Assembly: GCA_958403205.1 (NCBI GenBank) | Contig: CATXWM010000007.1 | Span: forward strand, 1 to 64,000 | Source: an uncultured Collinsella sp. | GTDB taxonomy: Bacteria > Actinomycetota > Coriobacteriia > Coriobacteriales > Coriobacteriaceae | Reading direction: 5' to 3' | Length of the DNA: 64,000 nucleotides | In this document: piece by piece, positions 22,945 through 33,943 of the stretch | Layout: each line of letters starts with the position of its first letter | Numbering within the stretch: the stretch's first letter is position 1 | Program-made: the position numbers and the translations under genes | Notes under the pieces: model-generated | The model's input: the letters and a program-made list of their open reading frames with translations, nothing else | What the model was told of the DNA's origin: nothing | Database searches by the model: none

Positions 22945-23405
22945 ATTGTCACCTCCTCTGGGCAAATGTGGCTTCAGGTCGTGAAGGTGCGCCTGAAGCA
23001 GGAAAAGACTTGGTAATAATATCTTTCAACCTCCCAGGCCGCAAGAATATGCAGCTACAACCTCATGACCTCCACATATGCCCATGCTCGCACCACGTTT
23101 CATGCGCATTCCAACCAAATGCCGACCAAGAGCTTGACGGATTTGTGGACAAGATACGATGCCGCGGGGACAAGCTGAGCCAAGCCGCAGGTCAACGGGC
23201 ACAAGGCTGTGGTCGCAAAATGCATACCAGCGGTCCACAGCACCACCCAAAGATTTTTAAATTCATTGCCAAGTCGCTTATGAATACCCCTTTTGAACAA
23301 TTGAGTTGATCAACCACGCTGGTCGGAAGCCGTTTTTTTGGCACCTCAAACCCCACTGCAACGCCAAGCGCGGCCGAGCGTTTTAAAAAATGCCAACTTT
23401 TCTGT
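22945..23405. other. Non-coding gap between rpsF and tRNA-Ser(GGA)
   Basis: Holds the rpsF promoter near 23016-23044, and a lone DnaA-box-like TGTGGACAA near 23142-23150. The short open frames here overlap one another on both strands, show no ribosome site with family similarity, and are not accepted as genes. A seven-T run near 23334 is not preceded by a good hairpin. Confidence 0.6.
23016..23044 (-). promoter_or_regulatory. Probable promoter of the rpsF operon
   Basis: On the minus strand TTGCGG (23044-23039), a 17-base spacer, then TATTAT (23021-23016), about 70 bases before the rpsF start. Confidence 0.5.
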
Positions 23406-23433
23406 TTGCACTTTGCGATTCCTCGTGTATACT
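23406..23433 (+). promoter_or_regulatory. Promoter of the tRNA-Ser genes
   Basis: TTGCAC (23406-23411), 16-base spacer, TATACT (23428-23433), 16 bases before the mature tRNA 5' end. Confidence 0.65.
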
Positions 23434-23449
23434 GACTTTCGCATTTAAC

Positions 23450-23540
23450 GGAGAGTTGTCCGAGTGGCCGAAGGAGCACGATTGGAAATCGTGTAGGCGT
23501 CAAAAGCGTCTCCAGGGTTCAAATCCCTGACTCTCCGCCA
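23450..23540 (+). tRNA. tRNA-Ser (anticodon GGA)
   Basis: 91 nt including encoded CCA, with the long variable arm typical of serine tRNAs. Acceptor GGAGAG pairs with CTCTCC, the T-arm GGGTTCAAATCCC is intact and the anticodon loop carries GGA (reads UCC/UCU). Confidence 0.95.
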
Positions 23541-23549
23541 GTTAATTCC

Positions 23550-23578
23550 AAAGCAGGCCTTCGAGCCTGCTTTGTTTT
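23550..23578 (+). terminator. Terminator between the tRNA-Ser genes
   Basis: Nine-base arms (23550-23558 and 23565-23573) followed by GTTTTTA. Confidence 0.75.
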
Positions 23579-23588
23579 TACCCCACGC

Positions 23589-23679
23589 GGAGGGGTGGCA
23601 GAGTGGTTGAATGCGGCGGTCTCGAAAACCGTTTGGCCTGTATAAGGTCACGAGGGTTCGAATCCCTCCTCCTCCGCCA
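23589..23679 (+). tRNA. tRNA-Ser (anticodon CGA)
   Basis: 91 nt including encoded CCA. Acceptor GGAGGGG pairs with CTCCTCC (one G-T), long variable arm, T-arm GGGTTCGAATCCC, and anticodon CGA reading UCG. Its 3' end is copied in inverted orientation at 23742-23761. Confidence 0.95.
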
Positions 23680-23691
23680 TTAGATGGTATG

Positions 23692-23714
23692 AGCCCCAGC
23701 AATGGGGCTTTTTT
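23692..23714 (+). terminator. Terminator after tRNA-Ser(CGA)
   Basis: Stem AGCCCC/GGGGCT (23692-23709) followed by a T6 run. Confidence 0.85.
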
Positions 23715-23741
23715 CTTTTTGGGCACATTTCAATTACGCGC

Positions 23742-23876
23742 AGGAGGAGGGATTCGAACCCGCCAGGGCGCGGAGCGTAAAGAAGACGCGCCAGTGGCGC
23801 GTCTTTAGCGCAGCGCGGTCGGCGTAAGCCGATCGGATAAATTTTGAGCGCTGCTCAAAATTTAGACATCCCTCCT
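23742..23876. repeat. Compound hairpin element with an inverted tRNA-Ser 3' end
   Basis: 23742-23761 is the exact 20-base inverse complement of the tRNA-Ser(CGA) segment 23654-23673 (T-arm plus acceptor strand). Next come three hairpins: 23783-23805 (11-base arms), 23816-23835 (8-base arms, one wobble) and 23839-23863 (11-base AT-rich arms). Outer ends AGGAGGGAT (23745-23753) and ATCCCTCCT (23868-23876) are inverted repeats. No protein is encoded. The rest of the gap up to 24041 shows only a ribosome site for the next gene. Confidence 0.75.
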
Positions 23877-24041
23877 ATTCAGCCACGCCCCCATCGCGTT
23901 CAGCATCAACCCAGATCCCCAAACATGGTACCTACGCCCCCACCCAGTCCCGACCGTTTACCGAGCAATAGGGTCGCCACGCCCGCCAACCATGTACTAT
24001 GTACGGGCATTGTCTAAACCTGCAATCAGAAGGACCCCATC

Positions 24042-24731
24042 TTGCCCGTTGCCGCCGCTATGATCGTTACCGCACACGCCTCGGATGCCATGGTCGCCAT
24101 CCCGTTTTGGCTCGAGATGTTCGCCGTCGTCGCGGCATCGATCTCGGGCGTGTTAGTCGCACGCGAGCACAAACTCGACCTGGTAGGCGCCGTCGCGCTC
24201 GCCGTGGTCTGTGGACTGGGCGGCGGTCTTTTGCGCGATATGACGCTCCAGGTCGGCAACGTCTACATCCTCAACCAGCCGATGGCGCTCCCGCTTTCCA
24301 TTGCCACGGCAGCCATCATCTATATTTTCCCGGCAATCGTCGACAAGCCCGAAAAACTCATTCCCCTGCTCGATATCATCTCGGTCGGCATCTACGCCGC
24401 CACCGGAGCGGACAAGGCGCTTGTCTACGGCTTTGCGCCGGCGGTGTGCATCATGATGGGCTTTTTCACCGCGGTGGGCGGCGGCATGTTGCGAGATGGT
24501 TTTATGGGTGTGGTGCCGGGTATCTTCCAGCGCACCAACCTCTATGCCATCGCGGCCATCGCCGGATCGGCAAGCTATGTTTGCCTTGTCATGAGCGGCT
24601 TGGTCAGCAATGTCGTCGCACTGGTCGTTTGCGTCGTGGTGACCATGGGACTGCGCTGGCTGTCGCTGCGCTTTGATATCAAAAGCCCCACCGAGGATGA
24701 CATCGCACGCTTTTTGCACCGCAAAAAGTAG
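24042..24731 (+). CDS. TRIC/UPF0126-type cation channel family membrane protein
   Basis: 229 residues, seven hydrophobic segments in two homologous halves, each with the family motif: GGGLLRDMT near residue 65 and GGGMLRDGF near residue 150. Family members form trimeric monovalent-cation channels; others are annotated as glycine transporters, so the exact substrate is uncertain. The start is a TTG at 24042 with AGAAGGA seven bases upstream; an ATG six codons in lacks one. It stands alone on the plus strand between tRNA-Ser and the bactofilin-like gene. Confidence 0.85.
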   Translation: MPVAAAMIVTAHASDAMVAIPFWLEMFAVVAASISGVLVAREHKLDLVGAVALAVVCGLGGGLLRDMTLQVGNVYILNQPMALPLSIATAAIIYIFPAIVDKPEKLIPLLDIISVGIYAATGADKALVYGFAPAVCIMMGFFTAVGGGMLRDGFMGVVPGIFQRTNLYAIAAIAGSASYVCLVMSGLVSNVVALVVCVVVTMGLRWLSLRFDIKSPTEDDIARFLHRKK

Positions 24732-24837
24732 GTGGCGCGGACTCATCCTTCGAAATGCAACCGAGAGGTTCTTTTAGAGCGCCCACGCGTTGGGTACCCT
24801 GTTAGGTGCATGTCGAGCATCTGACGAAGGATTCACT

Positions 24838-25983
24838 ATGCCCTGTAATCAATTCCCGTCGACCCAGCGCCGCAAAGCGTGGGGCCGCATCACGATCTTA
24901 TTCGCGTTCATCGCTCTAGCGGTCACCGCACTTCCCACGGCGTCGTTCGCCGGCACGGACACCGCAGGCAACGTACTTGCGACCGACAATGACGCCAATT
25001 CGTCCGGCGTCGAAGGTGACCTGTACTGGGCAGGTCAGGCCCTCAACTTGGACGATGCGTCCATCGGCCGCGACATAATTGCAGCAGGCGAGAGCCTCTC
25101 CATCCGCGACTGCACGGTGGGCGGCGCCGTCCGCTTGGCGGCGCGCACCATCGACATTGCCAAGACTACGGTTGATGGCAGCGTCACGGTCGTCGGTCAG
25201 CACGTCGTACTCAATTCCGACAGCACCGCCAACTGTTTCTACGCGATAGGCGAGACGGTTGCCCTGCGCGGCTCCACCAAGTCGGCAGCGCTTGCGGGCG
25301 ACACGGTGACCATCGATGGCACCGTCGAGGGCGATGTCGAGGTTTGGGCCGACAAGCTCATCCTGGGCAAAAACGCCCACATCACCGGCACCGTGAACGC
25401 GCACGTCTCCGAGGACCCCGAGCGCGCCGCGGGAGCCGAGGTCGGCGCGCTCAAGATCGACCGCACCGAGAACGAGGATACTTCCACCGTTAACGATGTC
25501 ATCGGCGGTATCGTCGCCGCGGCACTCTCGACCTGCTTTGTCGCTCTGCTGCTCGAGCTCGTCTTCCCGCGTGCGACTGCCAGCGCCGCCGGCATGCTCC
25601 ACCAGCACCCCACGCCCCTGTGGGTGAGCGGTCTTCTGGGTACGATTGCTATCGTCCCCGCCGTCCTACTGCTGATTATCTCTATCGCCGGTCTGTCGCT
25701 TGCCGGAGCCCTCTTGTGCGGCGTTATCGGCATCGCGTTGGTGTCGAGTGCCTTTGCGGGGTGTGCGATCGTCCGCATGGTCGGACACAACCAGAACCGC
25801 TACGCCATGGCAGCCGTGGGTGGCATCGCCGCGGGCACGCTTACGGCAATCCCCCTCGTAGGCGATTTCATCAGCGGTGTGGCCTTTGTCTTTATGCTCG
25901 GCTACATCATCCAAATCATCTGGCGCAACGCCCACCTCAAGCCGCAGCAGCCGGCTAACATGCCAGGACTCCCCACCGCTTAG
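24838..25983 (+). CDS. Exported bactofilin-like repeat protein with C-terminal membrane helices
   Basis: 381 residues. Residues 1-38 are a signal peptide or anchor (hydrophobic stretch about 18-32, then SFAGTD). Residues 60-190 are a run of short beta-strand repeats resembling the polymer-forming/bactofilin domain (DDASIGRDIIAAGESLSIRD, VDGSVTVVGQHVV, IDGTVEGDVEVWADKLIL). The C-terminal 150 residues contain about four membrane helices. A bactofilin-type layer outside the membrane would be unusual; it may bind or organise the cell surface. The ATG at 24838 is preceded by GAAGGA. The function is not known; the fold call is inference from the repeat pattern. Confidence 0.7.
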   Translation: MPCNQFPSTQRRKAWGRITILFAFIALAVTALPTASFAGTDTAGNVLATDNDANSSGVEGDLYWAGQALNLDDASIGRDIIAAGESLSIRDCTVGGAVRLAARTIDIAKTTVDGSVTVVGQHVVLNSDSTANCFYAIGETVALRGSTKSAALAGDTVTIDGTVEGDVEVWADKLILGKNAHITGTVNAHVSEDPERAAGAEVGALKIDRTENEDTSTVNDVIGGIVAAALSTCFVALLLELVFPRATASAAGMLHQHPTPLWVSGLLGTIAIVPAVLLLIISIAGLSLAGALLCGVIGIALVSSAFAGCAIVRMVGHNQNRYAMAAVGGIAAGTLTAIPLVGDFISGVAFVFMLGYIIQIIWRNAHLKPQQPANMPGLPTA

Positions 25984-25994
25984 CCACCAACCAC

Positions 25995-26019
25995 CACAAA
26001 GGGGACAAGCACCTTTGTG
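25995..26019 (+). other. Short gene-end hairpin with GGGGACA in the loop
   Basis: Arms 25995-26002 and 26012-26019 (perfect 8 bases) just past the bactofilin-like gene; the loop begins GGACA. Resembles the hairpin at 31896-31926. No T-run follows. Confidence 0.5.
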
Positions 26020-26058
26020 ATGATGCAGAGGGGTCGGGTTACTTTGCACCAACAAACG

Positions 26059-26100
26059 AAGCGGGGCACCCGATCGCATCGACCGAGTGCCCCGCTTTTC
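26059..26100 (+). terminator. Intrinsic terminator of the bactofilin-like gene
   Basis: Perfect 11-base arms (26059-26069 and 26087-26097) followed by TTT(T)C. Confidence 0.8.
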
Positions 26101-26209
26101 TTGGAGGGTTCTCTAGTAACTTTTTCAAAACCAATGATCATCAGGCCGATGGACCTGCGCGTCACTCGCTACGGAGGCAGTACGCCATTGAACAAAAAAG
26201 GGGGGACAA

Positions 26210-27853
26210 TTATTTTTCACGGCGACCTCCTCCCCACTTGATGACGAGCGCGACAACAATAGCCGCCACTCCGATGGCAGCCAAAACCGCCACCAGCACC
26301 AACGTTCTATCTCCCGTCGAGGGCATAAAGTCTCGACTTGCTTCTTTACTTGGAGTGTTGAGCACCGACAGTTCAATCAAACCCGTCCCGGCATCGGCGG
26401 TATCAACCCGCAGAGAGCTTTCGGCCGACACGGTCACTTTGGGCTTCGCAGCTGCCACCTGCTTAACGTCCAGGCCCTCGGCCGTAACCGTTACCGTTCG
26501 TTTGCCCTCAAAGGCGGTGTATCCCTTGGGTGCCGCGATTTCCTCGACGGTATAGACGCCCGCGTCCACGCCGGTCAATTCCACATGGCCATCCGCGCCC
26601 GTGGTGACGCACACGTCGGCATCCGTCGACCACGTGCCATCAGCCGTTAGGATGCGCCCGCGGTCATCGATGATGTGCAGCTTGGCGCCCGCGAGCGGTT
26701 TATCGTCCGAGCTTGAGCGCTTGATCAGACTGAGTCCCCAGGTGTAGGCGCACGCGTCATCGCTCGGCGTGCGGGTGAATCTGGCGTCGCCGGACTGATC
26801 GGCGAGGGGAGAGCGCGGGTAACGCAGGTAGACCTCATTGGGGTTGCCCTTGATAGCGCCTCGATTGCAGTTGGCCCCCAACGGCGCATTGTAGACAGCA
26901 ACCACGCGGGCGCCCGCGGCGAAGGCGTCGGCCCCGCCGAGCGCGGAGACCAGGTCGCCGGTGCGCACGGTGAAGGCATTGCCCTCGACCGAGACCTTGC
27001 ACCGTGAAGTTATGTCTGTCCACCCTTTAGCCGGCGTCGAGTTGGCGTTACCGCCCTCACATGCGACGGCGTCAAAGCCGCCGTCCGCGCCCGCCGCCAC
27101 GTACACGTGCATGCTCGCGGCGACTTTGGAGGGGTCGAGCCCCGCGCTCATGGTGTCGACGAACCGCACCGTATAGGTGTCGTAGGCGGTGAGCCCGGCC
27201 GGGACCGCGGCCGAGAGGCGCCAGTACAGGTCGTCGCCCACCGTGGCGTCGGCGGCCTTGCCCCAGGCGGCGGTGCTGTCCTCCAGCACGTGCTTGGCGA
27301 CCTTGGGGGTCGCGGCCTTGGGCTTGACGGTGACGGCGCTGCCTCCGACCAAGGCCATGACCGGCGCGGTGCCGGCCTCACCCTGGGCGATGGCGTCGTC
27401 GTCGGCGACGATGAGCCAGTAGCCGCAGGGCAGCTCGGCCGCCGTGCCCGCGTTAAGGGCCACAGAAGTTGCGTCGGCATTGCAAATCGCACGGGCGAGC
27501 TTTGCCGTCAGTGCGGTCGTCATATACCCGTCGGCATTCAGCCACTCGGCAGCCGCTTGCGCCGTCGATGCCGAGTTATCAAACCCTGCATCGTGAAGCA
27601 CGGGAAGGGCAGCTTGGCGAACGGCGTCATTTGCCCACGTTACGTCAGTTGCGATCTTTTGGTCGGCATTGGCGTCGTCGACAACGGTCGCCGAAAAAAG
27701 CTGATACGCGTCATACCGCGTCGCAACTGTACCGTCCACCGTAATAGCTCCGGTACCGACAGCATGAGCCGTCCCAGGGGCAATCGCAAAAGAGAATACG
27801 GCAACGATGACTATCACCGCGACGGTCAGCATATGACGGAGTGGCTTACTCAT
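26210..27853 (-). CDS. Sortase-anchored SpaA-type pilin/surface protein
   Basis: 547 residues with signal peptide (TVAVIVIVAVFSFAIAPGTAHA), two isopeptide-type Ig-like domains in the middle, and a SpaA-like domain (about residues 370-470: LSLIKRSSSDDKPLAGAKLHIIDD through EEIAAPKGYTAFEG). The end is a sorting signal: FMPSTGD, about 20 hydrophobic residues and a GGGRREK basic tail. MPSTG is a variant of LPXTG. It resembles backbone or minor subunits of sortase-assembled pili in Gram-positives. The ATG at 27853 overlaps the end of the upstream gene by eight bases, so expression is coupled. No dedicated pilus sortase lies next to it; the class B-type sortase is 19 kb away. Confidence 0.87.
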   Translation of the reverse strand: MSKPLRHMLTVAVIVIVAVFSFAIAPGTAHAVGTGAITVDGTVATRYDAYQLFSATVVDDANADQKIATDVTWANDAVRQAALPVLHDAGFDNSASTAQAAAEWLNADGYMTTALTAKLARAICNADATSVALNAGTAAELPCGYWLIVADDDAIAQGEAGTAPVMALVGGSAVTVKPKAATPKVAKHVLEDSTAAWGKAADATVGDDLYWRLSAAVPAGLTAYDTYTVRFVDTMSAGLDPSKVAASMHVYVAAGADGGFDAVACEGGNANSTPAKGWTDITSRCKVSVEGNAFTVRTGDLVSALGGADAFAAGARVVAVYNAPLGANCNRGAIKGNPNEVYLRYPRSPLADQSGDARFTRTPSDDACAYTWGLSLIKRSSSDDKPLAGAKLHIIDDRGRILTADGTWSTDADVCVTTGADGHVELTGVDAGVYTVEEIAAPKGYTAFEGKRTVTVTAEGLDVKQVAAAKPKVTVSAESSLRVDTADAGTGLIELSVLNTPSKEASRDFMPSTGDRTLVLVAVLAAIGVAAIVVALVIKWGGGRREK

Positions 27854-30800
27854 GGCGACTGCCTCGATCAAGATCACGGTGGCGACGAGCATGCATCCAT
27901 GTCGCAGCAAAACACAGCATCGAAGCGCCGGCCAGATACGTCATAGTCAAGCCAGCACCGCCCGCCTCAGGAAGCGTGGTCGAGTACCTGTTGGTAAAAG
28001 TCGGCGGGGTCGGGGTGTCGGTATCGTCGTAGGTGACGACAGTGTTGAGTTTCCCTTCGCCGTTAGTCACAACAACCTTAACCTTGTGCACGGTCGTGTC
28101 GTAGGTGATGTGGTCCTTGACGTTGTTCTCGTCGGCACCCTCGGGAATGACCTCGGAGATGGTGTACTCATAGATCCCCATCTTGGTGTAATCCAAGACA
28201 AAGTTAATATCACCATCCGCACCGTTCCTGATGGTTTGGAGAACCCTACCGGTCTTCTTGTCCTTGAGCACAAACCCGAACTGGCTTTCTTGCAAGGTCG
28301 AGCCTTTGAGCATCTTGGTGGCAGAAATTGTAGCTTGACCGCTATAGGGCGCATCACAGACCGTGATGTCGGTGCTCGCCGTTGGGGTGTCAATGTCGAC
28401 GCCCTTTGCCCTCAGCTCTTCTGCCTTAGCAAGGGCCTTCTGATAGTCGTCCTCATTGTTGCCTTTGAGCAGAATCCACACCGGTTTAGAGATAACGTTG
28501 TATCCGCTCGGCGCCTTGGTCTCCTCAAGGCAATACAACTTGTAGGCTTCCATCTTTTGCGTAGCATTGCCGAACTTTACCGTGCCCTTTTCGTCTGTTT
28601 CAGCACTCCGGATCAGCGTTTTCGCAGAATCGAGGCCGGAATCCAAGGCCTTATCCATATTGACCTCATAGAGCGTGAACTCAGCACCGGGCAGTTTTTT
28701 TGTGATATCGCTCTCGTCGACCTTGGTAATCGTTACGCCGTAACCGCTACCACCAGCCGAACCGGACACCTTTTGAATAACCCAGTCTTTTGAATGGACC
28801 GTATCACCGTCGTAGACACCCGTAAGCGACGCTTTGTTGCTCAGAGAAACCGTTTCCCCTTCGTTACCCGCAGGAATGACCTCATACTCAACTTTGAGAT
28901 ATTCCTTATCGGGCACGCGGAGCGTCATCTTTGTGCACGCCGCGCCGTTTTCATCTTCAATGGTCCTAGCGGAAACGGGGCATTCGTCAGAGCCAAGCAA
29001 CTTCCAGCCTGTCCCATCGTATTGGGACACATTGACCGAATCCGTCACCAGCGTGCACTTCGCGTCCATAATGTCGAAGAGCTCGAGATAGTCACTGTCG
29101 CTCTTAAGGTTGACTGCCGATTCGTTAACCAAGATGGTGTACTTGATACGGTTGCTGCTAGCGACCTGATCTCCGGTCTTTTGCAGTACGTTGTTCTTAA
29201 TGGCGACGGTTCCACTACCGGAGTCGAACTTCTTGTTCCCCGACTCGGCACTGGCTGAGTTGGTGAACTTCACCTCGTTCTTAGAGGTATCGAGCTCACC
29301 GCGCTTGACCGCCGTCTGATACGTAAGTTCGGCGTAACCAGCATAGTTGCCGAGCGCCGTCGTGGGGATGGAGAAGGTAACGGTGCCTTTGTCATCACTG
29401 ACGTTCGCAAGGGGTAGGCTGTCTGCGACGGTCTTCTTTCGCTGGGCGGTACCGTTATACGCTTTCTGGTCATACGGATTCTGAAACAGCGAGTATTTAG
29501 CAGACCCCGGCACATAGCTCATACCGCTCGGTAGTGTGTCCACAACGTTCAGCGGTTGGTTATCAAGCTTGCCGGCGCCGTAACACTCTCCGCTTGGCGT
29601 CTTGCCCCTGTTGGCATAAACCGTCCAGTCAACGATCCACGCGCCCTTCTCCTTAGATCCGTCGATTTTGCTCCAGTCGAAATCCCCCTTCCAAGAAACT
29701 GCAGTCTTCGACGAAGGCTTCTCGACCCCAGGAGTCGAGTTTGCATCGACATAGTAATAGATATATTCCGTGAAATACTTAGTACCGCTTACTTCCACTG
29801 ATGCAAAATTGGAGTACCAGCCAGGAAGCGCATCGGATTTTGTCTTATAAGTAATTACCGCATCCGGGTTATCTTTGAGCGCACCCTTCACCCTATCGCT
29901 TATCCGAATGAACAGGTTGAAGTTTTTCTTGGTTCCAAACGACGTTGAATCACTGCCGCCTTCGAACCACCAATCGACGCCCTTCTCCAAAGGGACATCG
30001 CCGATTTTAATAGAATAGCTGTCGACGTCTGGGCCGATATTTTGGTTCCAGGCCGTCTGAAACGTATCGTAAACCTTGACCTCTGATGGATTCATTGCAT
30101 TAACAATGGAGCCCAGTGCTATCCGAAGCTCCCAGGTTGCCTGACCTGTTGTCGCCGCATCAGAATCATTCACAAGTCTCTTTTTAATCTGCGTCCCCAC
30201 CAACTTCGGCGTAAACGTGCCGCTGTCCGTGCCGGAAACGGAATTGTCGCGCGAGATACTCGCACTGTTGCTCACCGTGTCATATGAGTCTTGTTCTTTC
30301 ATTTGGGTGTGATAAACAATGCGATAGGGCTGGTACTTATCCGCATCAGATAGACCTGAGAACGAATAGCTAAACGTTTTACCAGTGGGGCTATCGAGAT
30401 CGCCACGGGCAATCTCGTCTTCCCCGTAGAGCCCCCTATAGACGATGTAATTACCCGTATACGTCTGCTTGTCGTCCAGCGTGTCGGTAAATGTATAGCC
30501 ATTCATGTCGGTTTTGATATCACCGTTGTTGAGCGTGACCGTCCAGGTGATATCGGACGGCGTTCCGGTGCCATCGCTCTTGTTGATCATGTCATAGCGG
30601 AAATCATTTGCTAAACCTGGCTTTTCCAATCCACCTCTACGGTCTCCGCCCCATGTCCAGCTGGCATTGTTTTTTGAATCGTCAAGTTGGTTAATCCAAA
30701 CTTTGTTGCCCACGGATACATCCGGGTTCATCACCGAATCATAGGTAATCGTATGAGTCCCTTTGGACAAGTTATCCAGGCTCAAAGTCGCGGTCTGCCC

Positions 30801-31562
30801 CTGAATGCTCGGCTGTTGCTCGAGCGTCTCGCCGTTCAACTTAAACGACCCAGGCACAAACAAAAAATTCCCACCAAGCACATCAGTGAGTTGGACATTG
30901 TGAGCATAGGACTGGACCTCGAGATTGAGAGTCCAAGTTACTTTTCCCTCGCCGCCGGATTGAGAGAACTGTCCCGCTTTCGTTCCCGTCACATCGCCAT
31001 CTTTTGTCACAATGTCGATTTCGCCCTTTCCAGGAAAATTGACTTTCGTTGTGTCGCCGGAGCCAACATTCTCGTCTGTCAGTTTGAATGAAAAATCAAC
31101 ACCAACATGAACTTCGGACGGATTCGAATTAATCCAGTTTTGGTCGAAAGTGAAAATCAGCTTATTGTTCTCGCACTTCCAAGTGCCAGCCTCTTTGCCC
31201 GAGCCGTCATAAAGCGGCCCGCCTTCATCCTTCAATAACTTAACATTGCTCGGAAGAGAGTACTCCGCAACATTTTGCGCCGCACTCGGGTTATGGTCCG
31301 GCCTAAAGTTCGCGCTAAACGAACCGTAGAGCGTGTCGGTCGAAAGCACGGTAGTATTTCTCAAAGGCACTTTACGGTTCTCGGCAATGGTATACAGCTC
31401 AACCGTAACGTCCGCCGTATTCTCATCAATCACAATCGGCGTTGGTGTCGACACGTCCTCGGCGCGCACGGGGGCTGCACTGTGAAAAACTGCGGCGGTG
31501 AGGCTAATTAAAATAAAGACCAGGGCAGCCATACCCAGCGGCCGTGAGCGGTGTGCGTTCAT
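27846..31562 (-). CDS. Large sortase-anchored adhesin with SpaA- and FctA-like domains
   Basis: 1238 residues. Signal peptide (AALVFILISLTAAVF...RAED) followed by a long chain of Ig-like adhesion domains (about 60-900), which look like the DUF11/collagen-binding type with repeats such as ITWTVTLNNGD and ATWELRIALG. Near residues 935-1040 comes a SpaA domain (VTITKVDESDITKKLPGAEFTLYE... EETKAPSGYN), and about 1080-1195 an FctA/Spy0128-like domain (FGFVLKDKKTGRVLQTIRNGADG). It ends in LPEAG, a membrane helix and ARRHRD. LPEAG is a non-standard sorting motif. AGGGGA precedes the ATG. The downstream pilin gene is translationally coupled. It is the likely tip adhesin of a two-gene pilus or surface cassette; lower GC than its neighbours suggests transfer. 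Confidence 0.88.
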   Translation of the reverse strand: MNAHRSRPLGMAALVFILISLTAAVFHSAAPVRAEDVSTPTPIVIDENTADVTVELYTIAENRKVPLRNTTVLSTDTLYGSFSANFRPDHNPSAAQNVAEYSLPSNVKLLKDEGGPLYDGSGKEAGTWKCENNKLIFTFDQNWINSNPSEVHVGVDFSFKLTDENVGSGDTTKVNFPGKGEIDIVTKDGDVTGTKAGQFSQSGGEGKVTWTLNLEVQSYAHNVQLTDVLGGNFLFVPGSFKLNGETLEQQPSIQGQTATLSLDNLSKGTHTITYDSVMNPDVSVGNKVWINQLDDSKNNASWTWGGDRRGGLEKPGLANDFRYDMINKSDGTGTPSDITWTVTLNNGDIKTDMNGYTFTDTLDDKQTYTGNYIVYRGLYGEDEIARGDLDSPTGKTFSYSFSGLSDADKYQPYRIVYHTQMKEQDSYDTVSNSASISRDNSVSGTDSGTFTPKLVGTQIKKRLVNDSDAATTGQATWELRIALGSIVNAMNPSEVKVYDTFQTAWNQNIGPDVDSYSIKIGDVPLEKGVDWWFEGGSDSTSFGTKKNFNLFIRISDRVKGALKDNPDAVITYKTKSDALPGWYSNFASVEVSGTKYFTEYIYYYVDANSTPGVEKPSSKTAVSWKGDFDWSKIDGSKEKGAWIVDWTVYANRGKTPSGECYGAGKLDNQPLNVVDTLPSGMSYVPGSAKYSLFQNPYDQKAYNGTAQRKKTVADSLPLANVSDDKGTVTFSIPTTALGNYAGYAELTYQTAVKRGELDTSKNEVKFTNSASAESGNKKFDSGSGTVAIKNNVLQKTGDQVASSNRIKYTILVNESAVNLKSDSDYLELFDIMDAKCTLVTDSVNVSQYDGTGWKLLGSDECPVSARTIEDENGAACTKMTLRVPDKEYLKVEYEVIPAGNEGETVSLSNKASLTGVYDGDTVHSKDWVIQKVSGSAGGSGYGVTITKVDESDITKKLPGAEFTLYEVNMDKALDSGLDSAKTLIRSAETDEKGTVKFGNATQKMEAYKLYCLEETKAPSGYNVISKPVWILLKGNNEDDYQKALAKAEELRAKGVDIDTPTASTDITVCDAPYSGQATISATKMLKGSTLQESQFGFVLKDKKTGRVLQTIRNGADGDINFVLDYTKMGIYEYTISEVIPEGADENNVKDHITYDTTVHKVKVVVTNGEGKLNTVVTYDDTDTPTPPTFTNRYSTTLPEAGGAGLTMTYLAGASMLCFAATWMHARRHRDLDRGSRHE

Positions 31563-31925
31563 AGTTGTCCCCTAATTCCTACAACACAGTGTGGAATACG
31601 GCGAATCGTCGGATCGAACACAAACCCCAGCATCAACGAGAACCTACCTAGCGCATTGCAAGAACCCATTGGGGGCAACTTCTAAGACGGTTCGTCTATA
31701 CCACAATGCATAAAATATAATATAGATACCAATCATGTAAACCGCAGGTCAAGAGGTCTTTTAATTTAATACCAGTTGATATTTACCTGTTAACAGTTTT
31801 GTATCATACCGGCTATATTCAGTGGAATTATGTATATGTTTAAACAACTTAACTTTGACCAGAAAGCCGATCGGAGGGGATAGCCGCCCCCACCGTGGTG
31901 CAAGCGAACCTGTCCCCCTTGCACC
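31563..31925. other. AT-rich leader and promoter region of the adhesin genes
   Basis: No gene is supported. About 300 bases are visibly AT-richer than the surrounding chromosome. It includes the promoter at 31723-31752, a leader of roughly 150 nt, and a hairpin at 31896-31926 (9-base arms, loop with GGGGACA on the minus strand). Confidence 0.6.
31723..31752 (-). promoter_or_regulatory. Probable promoter of the adhesin operon
   Basis: On the minus strand TTGACC (31752-31747), 18-base spacer, TATCTA (31728-31723), with a TATATTATA stretch just beyond that could be an alternative -10. Confidence 0.45.
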
Positions 31926-31960
31926 AAAAAGGGCGCCGACCATCGCGGTCGACACCCTTT
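31926..31960 (-). terminator. Intrinsic terminator of typA
   Basis: Stem of about 14 pairs (31928-31941 with 31947-31960, one or two mismatches) followed on the minus strand by five Ts, 27 bases beyond the typA stop. Confidence 0.85.
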
Positions 31961-31987
31961 CTCGTTAGACGCTATAAAGCCCAGCGC

Positions 31988-33826
<1,839 letters not shown>

Positions 33827-33943
33827 GTAGTTCCCCTATCTTCTATCTATATACAAACGGCACGCGTATGCGACCCGCCCAGCAACACAACGCTCGGCGG
33901 GAATATTGAGCCTTTTACCGAAAACTCGTTTATTTTAGCGATT

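Noticed and set aside
23139..23165. DnaA box or promoter in the gap near tRNA-Ser
   Set aside because: A single box-like 9-mer and a poor promoter-like pair with short spacing; no cluster supports an origin there.
22968..23309. Short open frames in the rpsF to tRNA-Ser gap
   Set aside because: They overlap in several frames on both strands, lack ribosome sites and resemble no known protein.
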